NCBI GenBank assembly: GCA_029204225.1
Contig: CM055098.1
Span: 4,490,607-4,554,606 of the forward strand
From: Diphasiastrum complanatum
Lineage: Eukaryota; Streptophyta; Lycopodiopsida; Lycopodiales; Lycopodiaceae
Direction of reading: 5' to 3'
Length of the DNA stretch: 64,000 nucleotides
In this document: piece by piece, positions 1 to 11,701 of the stretch
Numbering within the stretch: the first letter of the stretch is position 1
Layout: every line of letters starts with the position of its first letter
Position numbers and translations under genes: made by a program
The notes under the pieces: generated by a model
The model's input: the letters and a program-made list of their open reading frames with translations, nothing else
Databases searched by the model: none
What the model was told of the DNA's origin: nothing

Positions 1-998
1 TTCCTTTGATACTAAATAGATATTGTTGTATTGGAGAAATTCTGATCTCCCAAGCGTAAAGCACAGCGAGACGGATCCATTTTTTCTAGCTGAAGGTCTT
101 GTAGGCTACACCTTGGAACTTTTTGAGGCTGGAACCTAAATCTAAAACCTGTTTAGGAACTTTTAAACCTCTAATATGCTTGTAAAAGTTTGTTTATGAA
201 TGTGGGTATTGTGAATATGCCAGCAAAAAAGGTGTGGCTGTTTTCAAAACTCATAAACCTCCCTTGCAGATTTTATGGGCAGCATTGAAATCTTCCTATT
301 AAAGACAGGCAAGGCAGCACGGGGAATTCAAAAATTCCACCGAACAAGTAGAATGCACTGCCTAACTCTTCATGCATGGACATGGGCTCTCTCACACCAA
401 CCAGCAACGTAAATATCTCCTAACGGATAGAACTATTTAGCTGAATTCAGTGCTCTTCTAAGAAGAACCTTAAACTACGGAGCAAAATCTCTATGATCCA
501 ATCTCAGGCTTGGGTGTATTAGCAGCAAATGGGACATATATATGTGTGTGTGTGTGAGTGTAGGAAGGGGGGGCGGGGCGAGGCAGGCAGAGCAGGGACG
601 AATTTCCTCGCCCTTGTGAGTCCATCATGATCAAGCTTAGTTGCATGAACAATGCGAAGTACATAGCACGCGGTCGGGAATTTGAAAGTGATGGCCATCT
701 ACTACTCTCACTTACTTATATCATGATAATTCACCTTCATTCACCTTCACAGCATGTTTATTGCTTCATACAATAGAGCCTCCTCCTAATTATCAATGCA
801 ATGCTTCTGCAGCTTTGCTACAATTGATATTATCTATATGGGAAATCCAGAGTTTTGTTGGCCCTGCCTCTTAGAAAGGGGTATCCCTACCGTTTCTCTT
901 ATAGTCTTAAGCTTACATGTCAAAATTTGCTTAAGTTGATGTTTTCTACATTTTATTATTATTTATTATAAATTCTTAACTCTTGAAAAATCAAAATT

Positions 999-1004
<6 letters not shown>
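1..1004. other. intergenic, no gene seen
   Basis: No open frame with a recognisable domain and no transposon end was found. A short TG run (about 541-556) and a G-rich patch (about 567-600) are the only compositional features. Confidence 0.6.

Positions 1005-1076
<72 letters not shown>
1005..1076. repeat. (CT)n microsatellite
   Basis: About 36 uninterrupted CT units. It is one of several long CT/GA tracts in the window. Confidence 0.97.
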
Positions 1077-1077
<1 letters not shown>

Positions 1078-1831
1078 AAAAGACAAAGGCATCAAACAAT
1101 ACCTCACACAAATAAAGGCTTATACCACAAATGATTCATTGACGTTGCAAAGATGTTAGAAGTTGATTAATCTTTCTCTCACAAAAACATCAAATGATTC
1201 AGCTTTTCTTCAAGTTTGGCTCAAAACTATATTAGGACATTAGGAGTTGTAGTAGTGTTTCTTATATTTTTAGTGTTGTATTTGTCTTTGCATTCTCCTT
1301 TTGATCTAGATTGTTGTCAACAAGATCAAGGTACAGCTCTCAACGACTCTTTCTTTTACTTTTTTTTGTGAACTCTCAAGTAACTAAGTTTCAAGAGAGG
1401 TTTTGAAAGTGAGTAGGACATGATGCGTCGAATTCCATGAAGTTCTAAATTACAATGATAGTGGGTTGAATGATGGCACGCTTATGCTTGTATGACTTGC
1501 ATAGTAAACATCTTAGCAATCAGCTTCAAAATAGTTTATATTCAAGCTTAGTTACAATAGTTTGCTAAGCCCGATGTCTTAAATTTGCTGCTAAATGTTT
1601 GGTTGAATTGCTAGTTAGCTAGAGTGACATGATATGAACTCATAATTTTGTTTTGATCGATGGTCACCATGAAAGATTTGCTTTGACAATGTTGTCCCCA
1701 ATTTATTGGCTTTTTAAAATGACCATTGATCTTAAAGTAGATTCCTCCTTGCCTCAAGCACATTACTTTGATCACACAATAGTGAAATTTTAGATCGATG
1801 TGGTGAAACTAGATAGAGTTGTGATCACACA

Positions 1832-1849
1832 ATATCCAATTTCAAATCG

Positions 1850-1926
<77 letters not shown>

Positions 1927-2122
1927 ACTACAACACCAAAGACATATAACGACATTTAGGGCTTTTTTAGCGACAAAAATACCATACACAAATGTTCTTA
2001 AAAATGTCGTTATTGCTAATTTTAATCATCATTGTCACTTCGTGACATTTATAGCGACATAACAACGACAAAAGAGACAAATTTAACGACACTTTTGCGA
2101 TATATCCAATTTCAAATGGACA

Positions 2123-2179
<57 letters not shown>

Positions 2180-2353
2180 CACTACAACACCAAAGACATA
2201 TAACGACATTTAAGGCTTTTTTAGCGACAAAAATACCATATGCAAATGTTCTTATAAATGTTGCTATTGCTAATTTTAATCATCATTGTCACTTCGTGAC
2301 ATTTATACCGAATAACAACGACAAAAGAGACAAATTTAACGACACTTTTGCGA
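1832..2353. repeat. tandem duplication of a 250-270 bp unit containing (TG)n
   Basis: Unit 1 (1832-2100) and unit 2 (2102-2353) both run from ATATCCAATTTCAAAT through a pure TG tract (1853-1925 and 2125-2177) into CACTACAACACC and on to GACACTTTTGCGA. They differ by scattered substitutions and by the length of the TG tract (about 36 against 26 units). The Cys-Val-rich and His-Thr-rich reading frames here are only translations of the TG tract. Confidence 0.9.
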
Positions 2354-2746
2354 CATTTAAACGTCTCTCAATGACAACTAGTTGTCGCCTAGCGTCTTTA
2401 TGATCGTCGTCAGGGGCGACAACAATTTTGAAACCCTAAAAACATTGTTGTGCATTACCAGGTGAAAATATTTATTGATTGTCTTGGTGTGACAATTAAA
2501 CGTCGCTATATAATTAAATAAACATGTAGCACAAAATTCGAAATTTTAATTTAACATTGCCTAGCAACATTTACATACATCGCTCAAATGTCAATAACGC
2601 TCTCAGATAAGTTTTCTACCAAAATATACAGCGTCCTTGAGTGTCATATAAACATCGTTGGGCAACATTCAAAAACCTAAACCCTTAAAAAAATATTCAA
2701 AATGTCGTTATAAAATTTTAGGGTTTCTCGTGAACATTGAGTAGTG
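1926..2746. mobile_element. CACTA-like element remnant or MITE
   Basis: The left end CACTACAACACC occurs twice (1926 and 2180) because of the local duplication. The right end GAGTAGTG stops at 2746 and gives an inverted CACTA terminus. Between them are many short repeats built on CGACATTTA, GCGACA and their complements, as in the subterminal regions of plant CACTA (En/Spm) transposons. No transposase frame is present, and the 3-bp flanks (TAT or TGT on the left, ATG on the right) do not match. This is either a non-autonomous or a damaged copy. Confidence 0.55.
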
Positions 2747-5080
2747 ATGTTTAATTTGGATTTTTTTTTAAAAATAGGGGCTAGCGGGTGCTCACGAGGC
2801 CCCAGCTTTTTTCTTTGTGAAGAATACAAATTGTTCTCTCACTTTAGAGAGTGGAGTTGTGCTCCTAATTTTGAGGTGAGGATTGATCAAAATTTCTCTC
2901 AGTCTAGCTATTTGTGTTACTATATATGCATTCTATTCACATTATGCAAAGGATTTAATTTTCATCACAAAAGAGGGCATTCGCAAGGCATCTCCCCTGC
3001 GAATGCCCTCTTCTTTGTCTTCCTCGCCGCTGCTGTTGTCGCCGCCGCCAATCTCCATAGTTCCAGTGCCGCCCTATAGCCCCACCTCCTCTACGAAGTC
3101 TTTATCAATCTGCTCCTCTTACTTTGGATTGATCTGCGCACACAATCACATGTTCAAGTTTAATGTAATGTAATCCTATTTTAAATGAGTAATTTCAAAT
3201 AATTGTTAGCATATTTTATATTTTTCTTCAATTGGTTCTCTGCCATATTGTAGTCTGTAGACACATCAAAGAAATTTGTTAGCAGTTCAACTATGAATAG
3301 AACTTAGTTCACATGCATACAGCGAAATTGATGGTTACAAATAACTCACAAAGCTATCTACAAAGCGTTGCCCCCCCTCCCCCCTTCAAGCCAAGATGAC
3401 CGATACTCTATTTACTCAGTCTTAGTCTTTAGCACACATATAATATACCTATCAACTTCCAAGCTGAACAGTACCTCTCAATTGTGGCCTATGTATCAGA
3501 GTAGCAATTTCGAACAACAAATTGTGGTTTTGATTAGAGCTTAGCGAATCTTTTTTTTTTTTTTTGGTGAGCACTTTAGAGGCGAACCATTTTTTGGAAG
3601 TTGCTCGACTTTACTCCTCAAACTAAGAAAAGCACTCCATCATCAAATAGTATAAATTCTATTGCAAGAGTTTCTTCTTTTCAAACTGGAATTGAAAATG
3701 TTCAAGTGGCAGACTTTATCGAGATGAAACGTGAAGCAGATCTTTGTGTTGTGCTAGGGAAGATTCTGACCTAATATGTATTAGACCACTTAATAGAGAA
3801 TACAAAGGATCTGTATAAATTTGGAAAAAAGTTGGGTTAGGGCCAGTTTGGAACAACCTATCTATGTATTGATAATACCGAAGCAAGCGATATGCTTGCA
3901 AATCGATACCCAAACATTGTTAACATCAAAGGAGCTTATGAATAGAATTTTTTGACTGGATCATTGAAAGAGGTCACTACAACGAACTAATAAATTTGGT
4001 TTGACTACATATATCGGATGATATTATTTTTATCTATTGTTTCAAATAAGATTTAACGTTGCTACTTACCAACGAACATCGTTAAAAGTAACGACGGTTT
4101 AATATTGCTCTATGATGTTTATAGCACCATATATCTGTCACCCAATGACACTCAATTTGAAATTAACTTTGGACACCTATTAGTGTTTTGGCATCCCATT
4201 TTCATTTTAATTTTATTTGCGCTTTCATTCCTTGTGTTTAGCTTCCATTGCTTTTTGCTTATGCGAGAATGCTACATTCTAATATCATCTAGTTCAAGCT
4301 AAATCTTATTGGTGAGAAAGGACCATTACATACTGAAATACTTACTATGAATGCAAAATCTTTTGAAATGGGTCAAAATCCAAGAAAGAGTAACCGTTTT
4401 TCAACTTTTTAATTTTTTTCCCCATAAAATTGTTAAAAGTACAATACTAAGGACCATAAATGGATCTTTGAATGATCCACAAGGTGATTGTATGCTTGTT
4501 AAACAATCTACCAGAAACTAGTCATCAGAAAACAAGATCTAGTTTAGCAGCTTGATAGGAAACAAGTAGAGACAATCAAAGCATTGATCAAATAGTCTAA
4601 TCCAACTCCACACGTGTGGAAATAAGGCTGTAGTACGGCCTGTAGACAGTGTTTACAAAGTGCCAAAGCTGGGTTTCATTGGAAAAATAGAGTAATCACC
4701 ATACAATGAGAGGAAACTCGAGTTTCTCCTTGAGGCTCCAAAAAGTTTCTATCTTCTCACTATGGAGAATGGAAATAGATAGTAAAACACACTTCCTTTG
4801 CAAAGTTAGGTGAAAATCCAGCATGTAATAAGGAAGTAGACTCCACTTTCTTGCCCTAATGTGAAAACCCTAGCCTAGATCCAAGAGTCATGCTTGGTAG
4901 GTGCATGGTAGGTACAAATCTCATCATAAATCATGGTCTAGATCCTACGAAGTAGGAATCACTACCAAATAGACACAACCACTTCTCTTGACTCGTGGTA
5001 ACCTACTTTAGGTGTGTATGTACAAGTGGCACTTTGGCCATTCAAGTAACCAACAAACAATATTGACAAAATCTACATGG
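2747..5080. other. intergenic, no gene seen
   Basis: AT-rich sequence with short frames that lack recognisable domains. A CACTACAACG string at 3975 followed by ACGTTGCT and AACGACGGTTT near 4050-4100 hints at another CACTA-like end, but no partner end was found. A T-run lies near 3550. Confidence 0.5.
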
Positions 5081-6538
5081 CTAGATTTGCCAATGTAGGC
5101 AATTTTTCACACTCTCCTCAAATCTAGCCTTGGAGATCACAATGCTTTTATCAATAACTCCAATTGAAGATCTAAGCTTGACAAATGAATCTTTAGGTAA
5201 AGGTTTAGTAAACAAATCAGCCAAGCAACTTGATGATGGCACGTGTTGGAGCTTGATCTCTTTAGCTTGCACTTTTTCCCTCACGAAATGATGAGCAATT
5301 TCGATGTGTTTGCTCCTTGCATGGAATGTAGGATTAGTTGCAAGTGATTGAGCTAATTGGTTGTCACAATAGATGATAGGGATCTCCTCCTCCATGACAT
5401 GAAGCTCCACCAATAGCCTTTTGAGCCACAAGACCTCCTTGCATGTTGATGTCAAGGCCTTGTATTCGGATTCTGTGGAAGATAGGGAGATGGTATCTTG
5501 CTTTTTGGAAAGCCATGATACTACTCCATCACATAGAAAGGTGGCAAAGGCACTTGTTGATCTTCTATCCACTTTGTCACCTACAAAATCCGAGTCACTA
5601 TAGGCTCTTAAGCCAAGATTAGTTCCTCTATACAAAATACCAAAATTCTTAGTGAATGAAATGTATCTAAGAACTCTTTTGGCCATCTTCCAATGTGAAA
5701 CTAGAGAACTTTGCATGAATTGGCTTAACTTTCCAGCACTATAACTAAGATCAGGTCTAGTTATAGTTAAATAGATCAAGGAGCCAATAAGCCTTCTATA
5801 TAATGTGATGTCCTCAAAGGATGCTTCATCACAACCAATAGATGCTTTTACATGTTGCTCCATTGGTGTCTCAATGCCTTTACAATTCTTCATTCCAAAT
5901 CTATCTAGGATGGATGTAGCATATTTAGATTGACAAATGAAGCTAAAATCACATCCTCTAATAACCTCTATTCCAAGAATGAAGCTCAATAGGCCGAGAT
6001 CTACCATCTTAAACTCTTTTGCTAAAGCAATTTTTACATCTCTAATTCCATCTAGATCATTACCACTCAAGATAATGTCATCTACATACAAAACAAGAAT
6101 AATGATCATGCCATCATGAAAACTTATATACAATGATGGATCATAGGCACTCATTACAAAATTGATGGAAATGAGAAAAGAGTTTAGCCTAGAGTACCAT
6201 GCTCTAGGTGCTTGCTTGAGCCCATAAAGGCTCTTCTTCAAAAAACACACCTTTCCTTCATGCTTTGCCTTGATGAAGCCCTCGGGTTGCCTCATGTAGA
6301 TCTCTTCCTCCAAATAACCATTGAGGAATGCATTTGTGCAGTCAAGTTGGAATAGCTCCCAATTGAAGGTTGTAGCAAGACTAATGATCAACCTGATAGT
6401 AACAAGCTTAGCCACAGGAGCAAAAGTCTCATCATAGTCAATGCCTTTGGTTTGTAAAAAACCTTTGGCAACAAGCCTAGCTTTATGCTTGCTTATTGAT
6501 CCATCTTGATTATACTTCAATCTAAACACCACTTGCAA
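5081..6538 (-). pseudogene. Ty1/copia reverse transcriptase and RNase H (3' half of pol)
   Basis: A 485-codon frame holds the copia RT and RNase H. Visible motifs are KHKARLVAKGF, the palm block DCTNAFLNGYLEEEIYM, SLYGLKQAPRAWY, the catalytic LYVDDIILSG, RPDLSYS and SLSSTESEYKALT of RNase H, then CDNQLAQSLATNPTFHARSKHIE near the C-terminus. Normally this part copies element RNA into cDNA inside the particle. The frame is uninterrupted, but the N-terminal part of the RT lies in the next frame upstream (6517-6939), so the pol frame is broken by one missing base. No LTR or PPT was found below 5081. Confidence 0.93.
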
Positions 6539-6939
6539 TCAAGAGGTTTCTTCCCTTGAGGAAGATCCACAAGATCCCAAGTATGATTCTCAATAAGAGC
6601 ATCATACTCTACTTGCATAGCATCCATCCAACTTTTAGACTTACAAGCATCTTCATAGCATGTTGGCTCATCTAACATTGAAGTAAGAAAGGTGTAAGAT
6701 GTGAAAGATGATGAGCCTTCCCTTTGATCACCTTGACCATCATAGGTGAGCCTCAATGGCTCGGATCTTGCCCTTGTAGATCTTCTTGGAGTTCTTGGAG
6801 TTCTTGCATCTTGAGGTGGATCCTCAAGTTCTTCTTCACTTGCAAGCTCCTCCTCCATCCTAGCATGATCCTTGGCATCAAGATGATTAGTAGCATTATC
6901 ATCCAAATCACAAGCATGACTTGTCAACAAGCACGTCAT
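6517..6939 (-). pseudogene. copia integrase-RT linker and RT N-terminus
   Basis: The frame contains an acidic linker, then the usual start of the copia RT: SKSWMDAMQVEYDALIENHT, WDLVDLPQGKKPLDCKW. After CKW the reading leaves the RT frame (WCLD instead of the expected WVF), and the 5081-6538 frame takes over at that point. Near 6530 one G appears to be missing from a GTGG/GGTG run. No gag, protease or integrase core lies upstream: the sequence changes to a gypsy integrase on the other strand at about 6915-6940. Confidence 0.85.
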
Positions 6940-7856
6940 CCTACACGACAGAATTATGAACCTTTACATCCAGTTTTATCGCAAGCACCATTTGAGAAAT
7001 GGGGCTTTGATTATGTTGGTCCTATTCATCCTGCGGCAAGAATACATCATCATTGCAATTGATTATATGACCAAGTGGTTGAAGCAAAAGTAGTTCGAGT
7101 TGCAAATGCAAAATCTATGGCTAAGTTCCTTTATGACATATTATTCTTAGGTTTGGATGTCCGATTGAGATCGTAAGGGATCGTGGAGCACATTTTGTGA
7201 ATGAAACGATAAAGTGTCTGTTAAAAGACTTTTTTGTTATTCATCTGTTTAGTACTCCGTGTCATCCAAGGGGTAATGGTCAAGCTGAATCTTCCAATAA
7301 GATTCTTTGCAACATCATGACAAAAACGGTCAAAGCAAGTCATTCTGATTGGGAACATAAACTGCATGCAACATTATGGGCATTCAGAACAGCTTATAAA
7401 GGTAGTACAAATCAAACACCATTTCAACTTGTCTATGGTCAAGATGTAATTATGCCAATTGAATTTCTAATACTATCCTTACGCATAGCAGCAACAGAAT
7501 GATTGGATAATGTGAAATCCTTACAGATGCGTCATGAGGCTTTACAAAAACTTTGTGAAACCATATTGATGGTAGTTCATGCATTAGCAGCAAAGAAAGC
7601 CCATCGTAAGGCATGGGACAATCGTCGATTACACAAAAAATATCTGAAGGAAGGAGATCTAGCACTAATGTATAAGACGAGACTGATTAAAGGGAAATTG
7701 AAGTCTACGGATGAAGGACCGTATAAGGTGAAAAAAATATTGAACTATGGAGCGGCTATTTTAGAATATTTGGATGGAAAAAGATTTGATACTCTAGTGA
7801 ATGGCAGCCGATTACGCAAGCTTTGGCAGCCAGTTTTGCCAGTTGAACCAGCATGA
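6915..7856 (+). pseudogene. Ty3/gypsy integrase, decayed
   Basis: Frames spread over 6915-7062, 7197-7502 and 7503-7856 add up to a gypsy integrase. It opens with CQQARHPTRQNYEPLHPVL and FEKWGFDYVGP (first catalytic Asp). IVRDRGAHF (second Asp, about 7171) and NGQAESSNK (catalytic Glu) follow. The FRTAYKGSTNQTPFQLVYG block and a C-terminal DEGPYKV (GPY/F-type) module complete it. At least one frameshift (about 7060) and stops (TGA at 7500) disrupt it. The upstream RT/RNase H part is replaced by the opposite-strand copia fragment. It ends with VLPVEPA and a stop at 7856. Confidence 0.92.
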
Positions 7857-8331
7857 TCCAACACCTTATCAGTTTTACTTTACTTGTTTTACAATTGAGT
7901 TGTCAGATTACACATCCACCTTAGGTATACCTATACTGAGTTGGACGAAGGTTATTTTGTACAAGTACTACCTCATTTGACCTTAAGCGAACGTTCAGCA
8001 TTATGCCATTTTGGGAACCTTTGCCAAGAGCATCAAATCATCATTGTGAACCTCGCCTATATGTCAGATGGATTCAGAATGCCAGATATAGGACGGGCAT
8101 AGGTTCAGACCTCAAAATTTGCATTTATTACAGTACCTAGGCGAAGGATGTTTTTAGGCGAATCTTCAAACTTTGCCAGATCTTCCTAACCTTCGCCAGC
8201 CTGCCACAGTTGTCAGAAACCTTCGTTGAGTTTTTGGAAGCTATTTTTATAAAAAAAAAACGTGCTTGCAAATTTGCCTAGTACTGATCAGGCAAACTAG
8301 TACATTGTCCAATGGACCCTCTAAATCAGCC
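7857..8331. other. 3' flank of the gypsy integrase, no gene
   Basis: Non-coding, with several CCTTCGCC/CTTCGCCAG-like short repeats between 7980 and 8235. It could be the 3' untranslated part of the gypsy element or an LTR, but no convincing TG...CA boundary or polypurine tract was seen. Confidence 0.4.
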
Positions 8332-8338
8332 TATAAAA
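8332..8338 (+). promoter_or_regulatory. TATA-box-like TATAAAA
   Basis: A good TATA box about 140 bp upstream of the first ATG of the decayed ORF at 8478. The arrangement resembles the U3/R part of an LTR or the promoter of a retroelement ORF. Confidence 0.35.
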
Positions 8339-8477
8339 GGACAGAATTCGATTTCATTTCTCACTTGTGCTAGCGAAGCTCTTGAAAAAATTTCCAGCGA
8401 CCAAACTTTTCGAACTTCTACACTGCTTTCTGATACACTCTTGAATCATTTCTTTCAGTTTTCTACTTCTCCTCATT

Positions 8478-9780
8478 ATGTCTTCTGCTGATACCAGTCA
8501 GTCTCCACACTATGTCATCTATCGTGATGTTTCGACCAAGACGGACATCATGATACTCCCTAGCACAAGCATGGTGGCTCAATGGATGAACCTTTGCTCA
8601 CCGCAATGGAGATCTTTGAGCGTGCCTTCTCAGAAAAATTAAAATGGAATTCATTACCATGGCCTTTAGCACCTGCTGGTCTGAGCCCAAGGCCAAGTTC
8701 TACAACACTTACCAGACTGCTACCCACAAGGTGCATGTAATTGAGGCCGCCCTTGCAGCCATATGAATCACTTTTGGAACGCAGCCATCACCGAACCACA
8801 AGCATGCGAAGAATATCATAAAGCCATTCATAGATACGACCAATGAACTCTATTGGACCAATGATGGCTATTTTTTGAAATGCATTCGAGATCCTACTAT
8901 CCATGTCGTTGAAGAGCTTTCTGATGGTTGGCAACCTCAAAAAGGAGCGTATCTCTTCTCAGATGATGCATCGCATAGTAGAGTCCAACTACAAGTCTGA
9001 TAAGAAGCCACTATAACCCTATAACTGGTTCAAGACGGTATTTGGTGAGCTCAAGCGGGCCATTAAGAGCAATACCAAGCAACATTTCATGACTAGCCCA
9101 CTTTTGTCCCTCATTTCTGCCTCTTCAATAATAGGATCCATGGCCTCGTTTCTGCCTCAGTACTATCTGTGTATGAAGACACACCTGCCGAGTCTTCGCA
9201 TCAGGCCTCGAGTTCTCATAGTCGCCATCATGTGAGTAGTGAAGTCATCATTCCTGACTCGCCTCCCTGTGTCACGTCATCGTACTAGACAAACATCTTC
9301 AGCTGCACTTCCAACCCCTACTACAACTTGCACTGAAGTTCCCATCCCCCAATCCATCGATGCTTCCCTCACCTCAGCTTCCTCATAGGGTCAGTCTGTG
9401 ACCATTGGAGATACCATTCTAGTCACAGCTGCCCAAGTCACCTCATCCCCACAAAAGCAAGCAATTTCACCACACACCTAGGCTTTCATGGAAAGGAAGG
9501 GCAAAGCAGTGGCACCAAGGATGATCTACCAGTCAAAAAATTAAACTTTTACAGATCTTAATCGATGTGCAGGATGAAGATGGGGACGAAGATGGGATAT
9601 TTAGAAGGGAAATCAGTACTTCATTGACCGACCGTCTCTAGTTTTCCACTAGCAGCGACACAGGGAGACTTTTTCTGCATTTATGTCACCATAATAGAGT
9701 TTTTGAGGCTATCCATGTGAAGCACTTTTACGCTCATGTTTTACGTAGACTTTTTGGTATTGTAGACACTCTTTCATGAT
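8478..9780 (+). pseudogene. decayed ORF of unknown family, probably retroelement-linked
   Basis: Starting at ATG 8478 a protein-like reading can be followed across several frames with stops: MSSADTSQSPHYVIYRDV, then FYNTYQTATHKVHVIEAALA, NIIKPFIDTTNELYWTNDGY and FKTVFGELKRAIKSNTKQ. A Ser/Pro-rich stretch follows (about 9170-9480), then an acidic DVQDEDGDEDG patch near 9570. I do not recognise a family. It lies just 3' of a gypsy pol in the same orientation, where some plant gypsy lineages carry an extra ORF, so that origin is a guess. Many stops show it is not functional. Confidence 0.35.
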
Positions 9781-11476
9781 ATCACCTTTGGCTGGTCATA
9801 CCTACCGAGTGTAAAATGTGAATGGTATTTCCCTTATGATGGTTTTTGCGAATTTGATATAGAAAACTTACATTCCTATCATTGTCTTACTTTTAAACGT
9901 ATCAAACAAGTGGACAACAACAAACATATTGCCTCTTCAAAAACACAAGGTTTTTTAATTAACCTTCTACACTTAACACAAAAAAGTTTTTTTTAATTAA
10001 GGAAATGTCCCACTTTTTTTTTTTTAAAGACTGTACAAAAATTTTAAATTTTAAATCCTACTGGAGGAAAATTTATTTTTCCACCCTCTTTAAACTGAAC
10101 GTGACCTTTCAGGAAATTTTGTTGCATGAAATTATATAAACATGCAGCTTTCAACTATTGACTTCTCACAACACTCTAAAGAGTTTTCTTGGTTCTCACC
10201 TACAGAAAGTGCACCCTACCAGTTCGATACTTTGGAAAAGATCTTATGCGGTAAGTACTCTTCGTTTCAATGCTTTGCTATGGTTACTCTCTTCTTGCCT
10301 AGTTGTAGCATTTGATATGATGCTCTTTAAGATAACTCTCAGAGATCCGTAGAGTTTATTCATTAAATGAAGCTTTTCACAAAGTTTTTTATGTTGAAAT
10401 AATAGTTGTCCAGCATGTATCCTTGAGAATGTAGGCATACATCCTGCCCAAAAAACAGTGATGGATGTATTTTGCTTACATACATCTCTTTAATGATGCT
10501 CTGATTGCATCGATGGTAAACTAACCGCATCTCTATCTATGAAGATGCCTGTTTACTTCTAAAATACAAAGCAGGGATGGCCCTGTCCTTAGCGGATTTT
10601 TGGCTACAATTTAAGCATGAAGTAATGCCTTTGTCCGATGATGGATACTTGGCATTCTCTTTCACTGTTTATAAAACTATCAAGAGGTTAATGAGCATGC
10701 AACCCAACGATGGATTGCTAGCTTCATCAATCCTTAGAAGCTCTTTTAAAAACATACCTATCGAGTTCTGGAAGTACTCATACAACAAATCGGTGTCTGA
10801 ACAAAATGGCTAGGCGGAGGTAGGGGCTCCCCATAACCCAAAAAAACAGCATCTTGAACTAAACCATAAATAAAGACCTTTATTGGCTTATGAATCAGAT
10901 AAAAGGTAAAGGTTTTGGTACAATCCCAACCAAGGAATAGTCGGATTTACACCACCTGGATGCACAGACGGACATACAAGATTGCACTTAAGTCCTCTTG
11001 ACAAAGCAAGACTGAAACCTTTTGAAGCCTTTATTCATAATCCAACAATGTAAAATATAGCTGAAAAGTAAAATACAATACTAAAAAGCACCATAAAACA
11101 TAACCACTTTCAAGATGCCCAGTTGATACCTGCCACCATCCCACAAAACAAAATCACACAAGTTAGTTTAGTGAGGAAGACAAGTCTCATAGTTGAGCGT
11201 CAGTTGTTATTCATGTCCAAAAGAAGGTATACTACTTAACAACTTTGCATGGCATTTTAAATCATAGTCCAGTCTTCCCGAACAGACAATGTTTTGGCGA
11301 TAGGCCAAGCCGTTATATCACCGTATCAGGGCGAGTGCCATGTTGATCAGCTTATGGGCAGTTGGTCCATATCAGTTCGTCTTTAGTTATAAAAAGAGTA
11401 TGAATAGTTTAAATCGTTTACATTTTGCTTAGCCAAAAGACTTGGCGTGGACACGTGTGCTGGTATTAGGGCAAAT
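9781..11476. other. no recognised gene
   Basis: AT-rich sequence with poly-A/T runs (about 9975-10075). One 78-codon frame at 10577-10813 (MALSLADFWLQFKHEVMPLS) has no domain I recognise and no clear gene context. Confidence 0.45.
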
Positions 11477-11668
11477 TCATGCCATGCTAACCCAAGTGAC
11501 CCTTACAAAACAAGGTATGTCACGCACTACTGTCCATACTCCTGAGCATATCCATGTTTTCCAGTTGTATCTCACCAGAGGTCTAAAGAAACACTTAAAA
11601 ATCGGGATGTGAATCCAAGTGCGTTCCAACTTCCAATCCGACGTAGAGCTTGTCTCCATCCCATCCAT
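11477..11668 (-). pseudogene. short ORF just downstream of a retrotransposon PBS, unidentified
   Basis: A 63-codon frame (MDGMETSSTSDWKLERTW start) begins about 20 bp downstream of a minus-strand tRNA-iMet type primer-binding site. That is where a gag or leader would start. No gag motif is recognisable, so coding capacity is doubtful. Confidence 0.3.
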
Positions 11669-11688
11669 GACCGCATCTTAGCCGACAA

Positions 11689-11700
11689 GCTCTGATACCA
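11689..11700 (-). other. retrotransposon primer-binding site (initiator Met tRNA type)
   Basis: The minus-strand sequence TGGTATCAGAGC is the classic complement of the 3' end of plant initiator tRNA-Met used to prime LTR retrotransposons. One base separates it from a TGTAAAGACC terminus at 11702, the expected end of a 5' LTR on the minus strand. Confidence 0.85.
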
Positions 11701-11701
11701 A

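Noticed and set aside
1853-2209. Cys-Val repeat proteins
   Set aside because: Pure (TG)n translations.
2744-3173. Two overlapping 96-111-codon frames
   Set aside because: No domain and no conserved motif; AT-rich with many equivalent frames. They lie just past the CACTA-like end.
3974-4110. Second CACTA-like end
   Set aside because: Only one end and a few subterminal-like motifs are present. No inverted partner was found.
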